From Colias croceus (Eukaryota; Arthropoda; Insecta; Lepidoptera; Pieridae), in contig NC_059551.1 of assembly GCF_905220415.1 (NCBI RefSeq), positions 878,001-942,000 of the forward strand: a DNA stretch of 64,000 nt. The letters are read 5' to 3'. The position numbers and the translations under genes are program-made. Positions 48,063 through 58,609 of this stretch are shown here, one piece after another (position 1 is the stretch's first letter; every line of letters starts with the position of its first letter). A model generated the notes under the pieces. The model was not told where the DNA came from. It saw only the letters and a list, made by a program, of their open reading frames with translations, and ran no database searches.

Positions 48063-49067
48063 ATGTCAAAGTGCGATAACTGTAACAAGGGCCTAACGAA
48101 AAGAACACCAGGATTGGAATGCAGCAAATGCGGAAAGGTTGTTCATGCAACCCAATCATGTACCGGATTGTCCTCCAAACAGCTCTCCGCCTTGCGTGGC
48201 GCCGGGAGCCTTGAATGGACCTGTGAGGAGTGTCAAATTAACTCGCCTCACAAAAAATCATCTTTTATAATACCTTTAGAGGAGGAAGAAGATGATAACA
48301 TCTCAGAAGGGAACCAAGGTACAAGTTGTATAGACACTAACAAATTCCTAAAAGATATTACTTTAGAAATGAAAAGAATACTTAAGAAGGAGCTTCAGCC
48401 CATCGAAACATCCTTAACCTTCTGCTGTGACAAAATCGACGAACTAACGAGAACTGTTGAAGCCCAAAATAAACAAATAAAAGAACTAGAGAAAAAATAT
48501 ACTAACCTCAAAAACGAAAAATCACACCTCGATCTAGAAATAAATGCATTAAAACAACACGTGCGTTATATGGAACAGCAGCGTCTGGATACCGTCATAG
48601 AAGTTGCCAACATTCCGTCTCGTCCTAATGAAGACCTTCATGACTTATGTAACAAGTTAGCTGATAACCTAAATCTAACCAAAGAAGGAATCTCCAACAT
48701 GAAGCGCCTGGAAGGAAAAAACGGACAGGATGGATGTATTCAACTGGAGTTCAAACAGGAGGAATTATGTAATTTGTGGATACGTGCTTCCAGACGCAGA
48801 GAGGTACTCGTGGGACAGGTAGTATGTGATGCAGCAGTACCAGCAGCTAAAACCAAAGTGATAGTACGCAAAGCCCTAACTAAAACAAATAAAACCCTGC
48901 TGTGGCAAGCTAAGCAAAAATTAACACCAAATTATAAATATGTGTGGTTCCAGAATGGGAATATATTAATCCGTAAATCAGAGAATGATAAACCTATTGT
49001 GATCAGAAGCGAAACAGACATTGAAAATCTCCTCAACCAGGCAGGACCAGCACATCATCGGCGGTAA
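48063..49067 (+). CDS. LINE ORF1 protein: PHD finger, coiled coil, FP-like C-terminal domain
   Basis: The 334-aa ORF is intact. Residues 4-57 form a C4HC3 PHD-type finger with C4, C7, C20, C23, H28, C33, C54 and C57. An acidic linker follows (EEEEDDN). A coiled coil spans about 100-185 (IKELEKKYTNLKNEKSHLD). The C-terminal part, 185-334, has the layout of the domain shared with baculovirus FP-type proteins and many insect retroelement ORF1s (IEVANIPSRPNEDLHDLCNK onward). It is expected to bind element RNA and form the RNP. The ATG at 48063 is the first after the inferred start of transcription (+65) and precedes the finger directly. ORF2 follows 17 nt downstream. It is not a host gene, although an intact PHD ORF could be mistaken for one. 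Confidence 0.85.
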   Translation: MSKCDNCNKGLTKRTPGLECSKCGKVVHATQSCTGLSSKQLSALRGAGSLEWTCEECQINSPHKKSSFIIPLEEEEDDNISEGNQGTSCIDTNKFLKDITLEMKRILKKELQPIETSLTFCCDKIDELTRTVEAQNKQIKELEKKYTNLKNEKSHLDLEINALKQHVRYMEQQRLDTVIEVANIPSRPNEDLHDLCNKLADNLNLTKEGISNMKRLEGKNGQDGCIQLEFKQEELCNLWIRASRRREVLVGQVVCDAAVPAAKTKVIVRKALTKTNKTLLWQAKQKLTPNYKYVWFQNGNILIRKSENDKPIVIRSETDIENLLNQAGPAHHRR

Positions 49068-49084
49068 TAGATATAGTATTTTAA

Positions 49085-52071
49085 GTAGTCACTATAGTTC
49101 AGTCGAATATCCCAAGCAATAATTTAGAACTTTTTAATTGTAGTACATATAACTCATTTTGTAAAAAGGTTCCATCGTTAGCGAAATCTCAATTTAAGTT
49201 AAATTTAGTCCATATAAATGTAAGATCACTAATTAAAAATTTTTGCTATGTTTTAGAATTAATAAACAGTTCATGTTCACCAATATATATTCTCATATTA
49301 ACTGAAGTAAACATTACAGATAATATCGCAAATATGTTCAATGTAAATGGCTATATAATGCACAAAAAGTTACGTAAGAATAAAAAAGGTGGAGGTATTA
49401 TAATATACATACGGAACGTTCACGTATTTACATCCAAACATCACACTTTAAACCACTGTGAATCAATCATAGGTCATTTAACGACTAATCACAAATACGC
49501 TGCAACAATTTGTGCAATATATAGGCCACCCAACGAAAGTAAATACTTGTTCGTAAGGGAGATAAAGGATCTTTTATCTAGTAAGCCTTTTAAACACTTA
49601 GATATTTTTGTTATAGGAGACATGAACATAGATATAAAAATAAAGGGTAACATTCAAGATTTTTACATAAATAGCATGGCCGAGTGCGGTCTAACAAGTG
49701 TTATAACCGATTATACAAGAATTGAAATAAGAAACCAAATGATAACGCGTAGCGTAATCGATCACATTTTTGTAAGGACGCAACTGTTAGACGTGTACTC
49801 GGGCGCGCTCGGCACTGCAATGGCTGATCACCGTATGATCGTATTGTCGTGCATTGGACAATCATTAACACATGTACAGGATGACGTTAAAGTCATTCGA
49901 AAAATAGATAACATTAAACTTAATAATTTGCTTGATCATGTTAGCTGGGATGATTTTACGAATACAGAGTGTCCAGATAAATTATATAATAACTTAAAAA
50001 ATACCATCCAAAATTGTTATAATCAATCACAATTTGAACAAATAATTTCAACATCAAGTAGAAGAAACAAAGACCCCTGGATTACTAACACCATAAAAAC
50101 TATGTGTGAAAAAAAAGATTTATCTTTTATAGACTGGAAAAATGACCCGACTAATAAAATACTTCGATTAAAATACAATAAATTACGTAATAAAACGCGT
50201 AAATTCATAGAAAAATCAAGAAATAATTACTATCATAATCAAATTAATCAAAACTACAACAACAGTCACGCTTTATGGCAAATTTTGAATTCACTAACAG
50301 GTCGCTGCAAAAATTCAATAGACAACTGTATCTTAAAAGCATTTCATAAAAATTACATAGACATTAAAACAATTGCTAATAATTTTGCACAAGAATTTTA
50401 TTATAGTATCAAAAAAATTATTCCTAAATGCAATAAGCGTCTATTATGTGAAAATGATATTATTATCCACAAAATAAATCAATGCTACTTAAAAAAGCTA
50501 CCAGAGAAAAAGTATGTAGTATAATTAAAAAACTTAATACCAATAAAGCTCCCGGATTCGACAACATTCGATGTATTGACATAAAAAATATATGCACTAA
50601 AATCGTAGACATAATAGTTAAATTTATTAATGCATCTATTGTTAATGCTAAATATCCTATAGAGTTGAAAACTGGAATAATCCGACCTATTCACAAAAAG
50701 GGTACGCGAAGTGAGTATGAAAATTATCGCCCGATAACCATTCTTCCGGTATTAGACAAAATCGTGGAAAAATTTATAGCCGAACAAATGCAGAATTTCT
50801 ATGCCGAAAATAAAATTTTATCTGTCTCCCAATTTGGATTTCAACCGTGTAAGTCAACTTCACAACTTTTGTCAAAATTTACAGATGAAGTAAACTCATG
50901 TCTCGATAACAAAAAACATGTACTGCTACTATTTATCGATTATAGTAGGGCATTCGATACACTCAGGCATGACACTCTTATACATAAACTAGACAACTCT
51001 GGTATTCGTGGACCTCTTCTGGGATGGTTTAAAGATTATCTTGCTAATAGAAAATTCCGTGTAAAAGTAGGCGATGAAATGAGCAATGAAATGACCGTCA
51101 CCGAGGGTACAGCACAGGGCTCTGTGTTAGGACCTTTATTGTACTTGGCGTATGTAAATGATATGGAACATGTGATCAACCACTGTTCTATCTATCAATA
51201 TGCTGATGACACCTGTCTAATAGCCTCAGACAAAAATATTAATACTGCAGCTCAACAGTTACAGGAAGATTTTACGCGTATCCTAATGTGGTCGCACGAC
51301 GCGGGTCTTGTCATAAATGTTAAGAAAACAAAAATAGTACATGTACACTCGAGTCATTTGAAAAACTTTAATAATTTTAAAATCACGGCACACAATCACG
51401 TATGTCTTCACAAAGCTACATATTACAACCCAGACTGCTCGTGTGAATGTGTGGACCAAGTGCCTTATTATACTTACTTAGGACTAATTGTTGACAATAG
51501 ATTTAATTGGAACCATCATATAAACTATGTGTGTGATAAACTTAGAGCCATACTCTCAAAATTTTATATTATCAGAAATAAAATACCATACAAAATTCTT
51601 CTTTCTATCTATAGATCATTGGCAGAATCAATAATACAGTACGGTATCACAAGTTATGGACGCACATTCAATACTTACATCGATAGAATCACAAATTTAC
51701 AACTAAGACTAATCAAAAAAATTGTACCTATTAATATTAAAAACAAGTTTAAAGATAAACCTCTCGAACTATTTAGCTATTGTAATGTACTGCCAATAAG
51801 ACAAATGTTTCAAAAGTTTTTTCACATAGAACAATTTCATAAAATAAACTTTCAAAATCCCATTTCGCATCAGTTTGCTACCAGACAAATAACTAATAAT
51901 AAATTAATTATTCCTAAAGTACACAATTTTTATGGGAAGCGTACGGCAAATTTCCTATTACCCACTATACTTAATTCTATGCCACAAAAAGTCAAGAAGG
52001 ATGTTAATATTAAAAACTACAAAATAATATACAAAAGATATTTTCACGAATTAATTAAAACAATAAAATAA
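49085..52071 (+). pseudogene. LINE ORF2: endonuclease and reverse transcriptase, one frameshift
   Basis: The first frame is open from 49085 and runs to a stop at 50524. It begins without any ATG until 49334, yet the endonuclease motif HINVRSL starts at 49211. Further endonuclease motifs are IYRPPNESKY, GDMNID, IDHIF and ADHRM. The second frame, 50482-52071, carries the RT: NTNKAPGFDNI, PIHKKG, ENYRPITILP, FIDYSRAFDTLRHD, GTAQGSVLGPLL and the catalytic YADDTCLIA. The frames overlap around an A-run at 50490-50496, where loss of one base explains the break. The C-terminus ends in a K/R-rich tail. The endonuclease nicks target DNA and the RT copies element RNA. With the frameshift and the missing start codon this copy is probably dead in cis, but otherwise well preserved. 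Confidence 0.85.
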
Positions 52072-52554
52072 ACATAAAAACAACATTGTAATTTGTAATG
52101 AACACCCTGTAATAGATAAGGAACCGGTTTATGTACCTAGTTACTTCTGTGAGCGACTGTGAGCGTTGCCACAAACCTCGTAAGGTTTCGCATCGCAAAA
52201 TTGTATTTGAAAGAAATGTGAAATTTTGTTTTATATTAATAAAATAAATAATAATAATAAAAATTAGAACTTCAATGTATTTAGTAGCCAATAGATGGCG
52301 TTGCTACTTGCTATTGAATTCGACCGACAGTACTAGAAAAGGCGATGTGCATTTACAAATATCAAATATATTTTACTATGATTTTTCATTTCATACTAAT
52401 GAGCTTCTATCAAAATATGTATGTACCTAACTTTTATTTAGCATGATAGCAAATTAATAGACTCAAATAACTTGAACTGAATTGATTTTAATGAAATTTG
52501 GCACTATTTTCATGGTAGACTTTACTTATAAAGTTCTAAGGCTTGGTTGCAGAA

Positions 52555-52740
52555 CTCTTAACTGTCTTACTACAAAAAAACTTTAGACAGGGTTTAACTT
52601 TAAGCACGGGTTCTCTTTAATCTGGTTTTGTCGTATTTCACATAGATAATTAAGTATTAAAGTGACAGATCCCTGGTTTAAAGTTAGACTGTGTTTAAAT
52701 TGTTTTTGTGGTAAGAGTCTTACCGTAAGATCTTAGTGGT
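52555..52740. mobile_element. MITE with imperfect about 50-bp TIRs
   Basis: The left arm reads CTGTCTTACTACAAAAAAAC through GGTTTAACTTTAAGCACGGG. In reverse complement the right arm reads GACTCTTACCACAAAAACAA through GTCTAACTTTAAACCAGGG. The arms have small indels. No coding. Confidence 0.6.
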
Positions 52741-53163
52741 AGCATCATAATATTATAGTTTTACGTGATTTTATTTACTGATGGAATTTATTTTAACTAT
52801 ACGTGCTTTGCCCAGTTTGACCTCGCACAAAAGTAATTTATTGTATTAAAGATAGGAAGATAAAAAGATAAGAGATATGTAGTTTATAGTAATTGTATAG
52901 TGTAGCTGGTGTAGTTTTCTAGAGGTAAAAGAATGCTAAAAATCGTATCGGTAGTTTTTGGCACTATTTGTAAGGTTAATGTCAAAGGAGAATGGCAAAC
53001 TCCCATAGGACTCTGGGCCTGATCGTTACACTGATGATTTATGGGTGATTAAATAGATAAAAATATACAGACTCTATGAATATAATAATTATAGATCTTT
53101 TCTATGGGATAGCAGAGATATTGGGATATTGATTAAGATCAATTTTGAATATAACGTTACTAA

Positions 53164-53761
53164 GGCCCTTCTGCCATTAGGTACGATACTTCTAGAATAC
53201 TATACTCGCGTAGAATACTACTTAGATATTTGCTGGCTACCCGATGCTCGCATATTATGCGACTGAAAAATGACTAAATTCATCATTATTGTGCCTCGTT
53301 TTTGTGGACCGACGTTATAATAATAATAATTCATTTATTTATTATTGCAACAACAGTTACGTCGTTATGTCGAGCAATCAGCAATTCCAGTGACGAAGAA
53401 GCTCTTGCAGTTTTTCTTTTTTATAGAAATAGAAGACGCCAACGTAAGAGTAAGAAGTACTGGATTCATCCATATATTGAAAGAAACATAAATTGTAGAG
53501 TTTTTGTAGCCGAACGAGAACTACAACATGATGATTAGATATTTTTATCTTTCTAACGAAGAGATACGCGCGAGAGTCGAGACGCGATGCAAAAGCAACC
53601 GACACGGTGAGTAGTGCTATACTAGTCGCGGACGTGTAGGATACCAGTAGCGTAGTGTGCGAGCCTACATAAAAATGTATGTGAGATACTCCGCGGCGAC
53701 TAGTCTCCGAGACTTGCAGGACACTTGAATCGCCTATGCGTATCGTAATGGGAGAAGGGCC
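53164..53761. mobile_element. PIF/Harbinger element with transposase stub, TAA duplication
   Basis: The TIRs are GGCCCTTCTGCCATTAGGTA on the left and, in reverse complement, GGCCCTTCTCCCATTACGAT on the right. TAA flanks both ends (53161-53163 and 53762-53764). The 598-bp element contains the first part of a HARBI1-like nuclease only. Confidence 0.8.
53340..53538 (+). pseudogene. HARBI1-like transposase N-terminal fragment
   Basis: In one frame the sequence reads SNSSDEEALAVFLFYRNRRR, then QRKSKKYWIHPYIERNINCR, then VFVAERELQHDD and a stop. The block KKYWIHPYxxxR...E.. matches the conserved start of PIF/Harbinger (HARBI1/ALP1) nucleases, where RRxxWVHP is followed by an LxEL segment. No in-frame ATG precedes it, and the catalytic DDE region is absent. 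It is a deletion derivative held between the element's TIRs. Confidence 0.65.
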
Positions 53762-54239
53762 TAAAACTTCACTCAAATGTCAAACAACAAACATAAACAA
53801 ATCACTCATCACTGACACAATTATGATTAATAATTTGACATTTTATTAATGGCCAGCTACCTAAATAAAAATGTTATAATTATTATTGATTAAGTAAAAC
53901 ATGTTTTTATTTTATAGAATGATCTAAATAAATTAAGATATGTGTTAAAAATAAGTTAAGTTTTGCTTCTGATTTATAAAGCATTTGAATTCAATAAAAT
54001 TAAAAATTAAATATAGACATTCATTCGTATTAATCGATATATTCGACTTTTTTACTCCTGACAACACTGACAATCTCTGCTTGATAAGACCGGTAGTCAT
54101 AGAAATCTAAATAACAATGCCGGTAGTGAACACATTATCTTTTTTTTCAAAGATTTGTTTTCCCATAGAATCAGAAGTAAATATTTTACCAAGAATTACT
54201 AAAAATAACATAATGAATTTTAAATATATTATGATTTCT

Positions 54240-54345
54240 GTAACAGTTAGGCCCAGTTTCGCCATTCTCCTTTAACAGTAACGGTGACTTTCACAGAGAC
54301 AGCGAAATGGGTTGCACCAGAGCATTTTTTAGCATAGTTTATCAA
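54240..54345. repeat. MITE end fragment near the thickveins 3' end
   Basis: TAGGCCCAGTTTCGCCATTCTCCTTTAACAGTAACGG here resembles, in reverse, AAAGGAGAATGGCAAACT...GGGCCTGA at about 52984-53026. The two may be ends of the same family or of one element interrupted by later insertions. Confidence 0.4.
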
Positions 54346-54419
54346 AGTTTCAATAATAATTGGGTAAACTATAATAATTTCAGGGTAAATAAAAGTCAGC
54401 AATATTCCATATAATATGT

Positions 54420-54425
54420 TTTATT
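54420..54425 (-). terminator. thickveins polyadenylation signal
   Basis: AATAAA on the minus strand, about 800 nt after the stop codon at 55224. The intervening sequence is more GC-rich than its flank and is likely the 3' UTR. Confidence 0.5.
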
Positions 54426-55159
54426 GTAACTTAACTAAAAACATGTATTAGATACTACACTAACACTATATATACACAACACTGTACATTAAATGCATCG
54501 CTGGCACTTGATTCGAACTTCAGTAATGTCTCCATATTGGAATGTAAAAAGCCTATTGTTTCACAGAGTCGTTTAATTAATATGTCAGCTATTCGAAAAT
54601 AATTCAATTTGTGTACAATCATGTCAGAATTTCATAGGGGGGTGGGATCGAATCAAGCGCGTCGCGACCGACATACAATAATACTACTCGAAGGCATCTC
54701 AAAGACTCATTCGTTTCTAATACTTTCCACGCCTTTTAATTAGTCTTTTAACACGTCTCTTAAGTACAATCCCTAGAAACATCCGCCACTCACACGTATG
54801 AACACTTTCGGCTCGACGTCGGTCGAGCGTCACCTCATTCGTAAAACTTATTGTCGAAATATCACAATTCACTCGACGAAAGCGCATCGAGCGTCCGTCT
54901 ACAGAGCTGCCATCTATCGGAAGACTTCAACGCTGAACCCCGGCGCTAATATACATCATCGTTCGGGACGGGCCGGCTCGGCCTATCTGTCTATTTTACA
55001 ATCTTATAAATACAAAAAGTCGGCGGCCGTCCCGCCCGAAGGACCGAACTAAATATGTACAACACGACACCATCAGAACGAAACAGAGATTCCGGGAGGG
55101 GGCAAAACGAGTCACTGGGAGTCAATTTCGAACTCACTATCAACTTAACAATACTGAGA

Positions 55160-55220
55160 TTACCGGGCGGCGGTCGCGGGGGGGCAGGGGGCAGGGGGCA
55201 GGGGGCAGGGGGCGGGGCAC
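55160..55220 (+). repeat. GGGGGCA tandem run just past the thickveins stop
   Basis: A run of GGGGGCA units from about 55178 to 55215 follows GGGCGGCGGTCGCGG. In the transcript it is C-rich (CCCCCTG repeats) and begins within 10 nt of the stop codon. The G-rich strand has quadruplex-forming potential. Confidence 0.7.
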
Positions 55221-55223
55221 AGC

Positions 55224-56950
55224 TCACACGAGCTTGACGGCGGAGTCGGCGCGCAGGCGCGCGAGCGACTTCTTGACGCGCAGCGCCGTGAGCCTGACGG
55301 GCGGGTTGTGGTGCCAGCACTCGGCCGCGAGGCGCGCGAGGCCCGCCAGCGGCGGGCTGCGGGCCCAGCGGGCCGGCGCGGCGGGCCGCTCGCGCGCGCG
55401 CACCACCACCGCGTGCATGTCCTCGAAGCTGGGGTCGGGCGGCACGCGGCCCGCGTACGGCAGCGCGTAGGGCTCCGCGCGCCCGTCCTCCGTGGCGCAG
55501 CGCCGCCCGAGCTCCCACAGCACGAGCCCGAGCGAGTACACGTCGGCCATCTTGAACGCCTCGAAGTTGGTGACGTCGAGCCGCTCGTCGAGCACCTCGG
55601 GCGCCATGTAGCGGCGCGTGCCCACGCGCGTGTTGGGCGCGATGTCCACCTCGTCGCGCTCCGCCACGTAGCGCACGGCCAGCCCGAAGTCCGCGATGGC
55701 GCACTGCCCGTTGCGCTTCACGAGGATGTTCTTGCTCTTGATGTCGCGGTGCGCGATCGCCGGCTTGCCCTTCGTGCCGAAGATGTCCATGTGCAGGTGC
55801 GCCAGCCCGCTCACTATCGAGTACGCCATCGTGAGCATGCCGTTCGTGTCCAGTACGACCGTCTGCAGGTAGTCGTGCAGCGAGCCGTGCTCGTGGTAGT
55901 CCGTGATGAGCAACATCTGCGTCCAGGAGCCGGTGCCCTTGATGTCGGCGGCGATGAAGCCGAGGATGTTCTCGTGGCGCATGAGCACCGTCTGGTAGAT
56001 CTCGGTCTCGCGGAACCAGGACGCCTCCTCGGTGGTGAAGAACACCTTGACGGCGACCTTCTCGCCGCGCCACGTGGCGAGCCACACCTCGCCGTAGCGG
56101 CCCTTGCCGATGGACTCGAGCATCTGGATCTGCTTGGCGACGGTGCGCTGCACGAGCAGCGGCAGGCCGGAGCCGGAGCCCGAGGAGGCGTCGGGCGGCG
56201 GCGCGGGCGGCGAGGGCGGGCGCTTGGGCCCGCGGCGCCGCAGCAGCAGCCACAGCGCGGCCAGCGCCGCCAGCAGCGCCACGCCCAGCGCGGCGGCGGC
56301 CAGCGCGCCCGGGCTGGCCCCGCCCCCCGCCGCGCGCGGCGCCTCCGTCACCTCGGGCGGCGGCTCGGGCAGCGCGGGGTGCAGGCGCCGGTTGCACAGG
56401 TCGCGCGAGCAGCACTCGATCACCTTCGGGTGCTGGTGCGGCACTTGCGAGCTCTTGCACTGGAAAACATAACATCGACACGTTAGATATGATACGTTTC
56501 GCATAATTTCGCATTTCGTTTTTTTCGTAATGCTTGTGTATAATAAAAAAATATAATAAAAGATGAATTTACGAATTTATAATATCATTGTAGCGGTACA
56601 CATAAAGCCCACTCTAAGACATTAATTTTCTTTATAAAAAAATCGAAATCACTCACACTTGAAATTGTTACATATTGTTATTCTAGCCGTGAGGATCTGT
56701 CAAAGGCTAAGAATAAAGCTGTAGATACTCCTAAAACATAAATAAATAAATGATCCCCTCACCTGCATGAATCCCGATTCATCCGGCGGCAGGCAGCCGG
56801 CGGTCCTATCGAGCACGACCAGCCCATTGTCATCGAGCACCTCCTCCACGGACACGAAGCAGTAGCCACCCGGCTGCGTGCTGCACGTGCCGTTGGGCGC
56901 GCCGTCGGGGCACGCGCTCGCGCCCGAGCACTCGCACAGTATGCCCCGAC
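55224..56950 (-). CDS. tkv: Thickveins, type I BMP receptor (two exons, N-terminus missing)
   Basis: Exons 56763-56950 and 55224-56459 join in phase 0 over a GT-AG intron. The first encodes the cysteine-rich ligand-binding fold (ILCECSGASACPDGAPNGTC, GGYCF, GCLPPDE). The second, numbered from its start, continues the ectodomain with CCSRDLCN (16-23) and has a membrane segment at about 53-73 and a GS box SSGSGSGLPLLVQRT (92-106). Its kinase spans about 114-403: P-loop GKGRYGEVW, K138 in VAVKVFF, HRDIKSKNIL, DFG at 257-259, GTRRYMAPE. The L45 loop, FIAADIKGTGSWT, is the BMP type (ALK3/6), not the Activin or Saxophone type. It phosphorylates Mad after Dpp/BMP and type II receptor binding at the plasma membrane. 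All key kinase residues are present. The exon is extremely GC-rich and the juxtamembrane linker is short and Pro-rich. The first exon starts mid-codon (two bases), so upstream coding sequence exists. Confidence 0.92.
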
Positions 56951-57446
56951 CTGCGAAATTAACAAAGTATGGGTTAGATATTGGTTAGGTAATATGTTAT
57001 AAATCTGAAGAATATTTTGATATTATAAAGTAGATGTTACAGTCTACTGGTCAAAACCACTTTGGACTGTAAAAATCAGCCAAAAACATTTTTGACCAAT
57101 GCTCTTAATAAAAAAACGTTTTTTAAACATAAAGCATTTTATTATATTACATTTATTGATTTTAAGACATTCGTATAATTAATGAGAAACCACATGTTAT
57201 AACTTATGTAGAACATCAGGAAATTATCAATCTATTCATACGCTATTTTGCATTACAAACAGGTTGAGACGAAATGAATGTTAACTGTAGCCATATTTGC
57301 ATTATGAAATCGTCTAGATAAGTACGTCACAATATGAAGATTATAAACGTGTTTACAGACATATTTTAATACAATAATGACTTAGATGTAAGTATTATTT
57401 ATTACTACCCTTACTACTACTAATGAAATGCTCATATAGGTATTAA

Positions 57447-58605
57447 CACGTTAGCTGCGAAACAGGGCTTGAAACACCCTGTCCGTGTCTCGTCGTTATA
57501 GCGGTAGGAAAAAACTTAAACTTCTCTGTCGTGCGGGAGGCATAACTTTCATCTGGTTCAGTGTAGGAAAGTGATATCTATATATCTGAGATGTGCTATT
57601 GATTCTTAGTTCAATGGTATACCGACCTTAATACCGGGTTTCTTAGACCTCGTGCCGCACTGAACAAATAAAAATTCTAACACAGTGCGGAACGAGGTTG
57701 CGAACACCTCGTACCACCACGCACCTCGTACCGCACCCTAAGCTAGCTTCACGCGGTTAGTGTTGTGCAACGCATTCGAGACTATTTGTGGAACAACTTA
57801 TTGAAGCTTTTACAAAGAAGGACTTGAATGTGGATACAGGTAATTTTCAAACATCCTAACTACTCGTTATAATAAATATCGTTAATAGAAACGTGAATGT
57901 GACATGTTGAGTAACTTTCTTCAAATAGGTTGATAATCATGATTACTATTAGTGTGTTTGTTCATTGAATCAACTAGCGGCAAATCCAAAACACCCGGCA
58001 ATCGGTGTATGGCTCATCAAAATTTAACTCTTGCCCAAGTCAACAAGCCAACAAACAAGGCACATCATCTCTTAAAGGGATCAAAGAAGAGTAGATGTGT
58101 AGGATGTTACGAAAAACTCCGCACCTTCTTAACAAGTCGTGAGGCCGAAAAAGGTAAAGGAAATTCTCACAGAATGCACTGGTTGCAAAGAATATTATTG
58201 TTTGGCCTGTTTTAATGAAAAACGTCCATAAGTTTGATAAATAAATACAATTAAATAAAATCGATATTTCTTTTCCCATCACTAAATTATATGAAAAACT
58301 GCTATTGTTCAGTGCGGTATGGTGTACATCAGACCCCACATTTTATTTTACCCATAGAATCTAAACTAACTAATCTAACCACGGGCGACGGTAGATTTAG
58401 GTTAATGAACTCATTGTTAATAATAATCACGACAAAAGCCGCACACTTTGTCTTATTTGGCGCCAAAAAAACGATTTTGGTCTCCTACGGGCGGTGGGGT
58501 TTAATATGCCTCGTGCCGCCACAATCTCTGGTATAGGACAAGGTTTAAAACGACCCGTAACGCAGTAATGGAAAGTACAGATATTTCTGTGCCGCAGTGA
58601 ACGTG
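57447..58605. mobile_element. piggyBac-type element with TTAA duplication
   Basis: The element is flanked by TTAA at 57443-57446 and 58606-58609. The ends are CACGTTAGCTGCG on the left and, in reverse complement, CACGTTCACTGCGG on the right. Internal subterminal motifs recur as CCTCGTACCGCAC, CCTCGTGCCGCAC and CCTCGTGCCGCCAC. A C-terminal transposase remnant lies inside. The 1159-bp element sits in the sequence upstream of the thickveins ligand-binding exon, probably in an intron. Confidence 0.85.
57952..58228 (+). pseudogene. piggyBac transposase C-terminal cysteine-rich remnant
   Basis: The first frame reads HHLLKGSKKSRCVGCYEKLR and TFLTSREAEKG. After a one-base frame change the sequence continues TECTGCKEYYCLACFNEKRP and a stop at about 58228. 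Two CxxC pairs followed by a final CxxCF are the cysteine-rich zinc-binding end that piggyBac transposases use to recognise their TIRs. The catalytic DDD core is absent. An internal deletion derivative with a frameshift. Confidence 0.7.
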
Positions 58606-58609
58606 TTAA

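Larger units (their letters stand above)
47971..52262 (+). mobile_element. Nearly full-length non-LTR retrotransposon (PHD-ORF1, CR1/Jockey-like)
   Basis: The element has a probable transcription start at 47999, ORF1 (48063-49067), ORF2 (49085-52071, broken once) and about 190 bp of 3' UTR ending in an AATAAATAATAATAATAA tail. A triple GAATTCAG lies at 47973-48000, directly before the start. I see no clear target-site duplication. The combination of a PHD-finger ORF1 with an apurinic endonuclease and RT fits the CR1/Jockey group; the exact clade needs a tree. Confidence 0.85.

Noticed and set aside
55308..56486. Long plus-strand ORF (392 codons) and a 507-codon minus ORF over thickveins
   Set aside because: Both are frame shadows of the GC-rich kinase exon, with low-complexity Ala/Arg/His composition and no family features.
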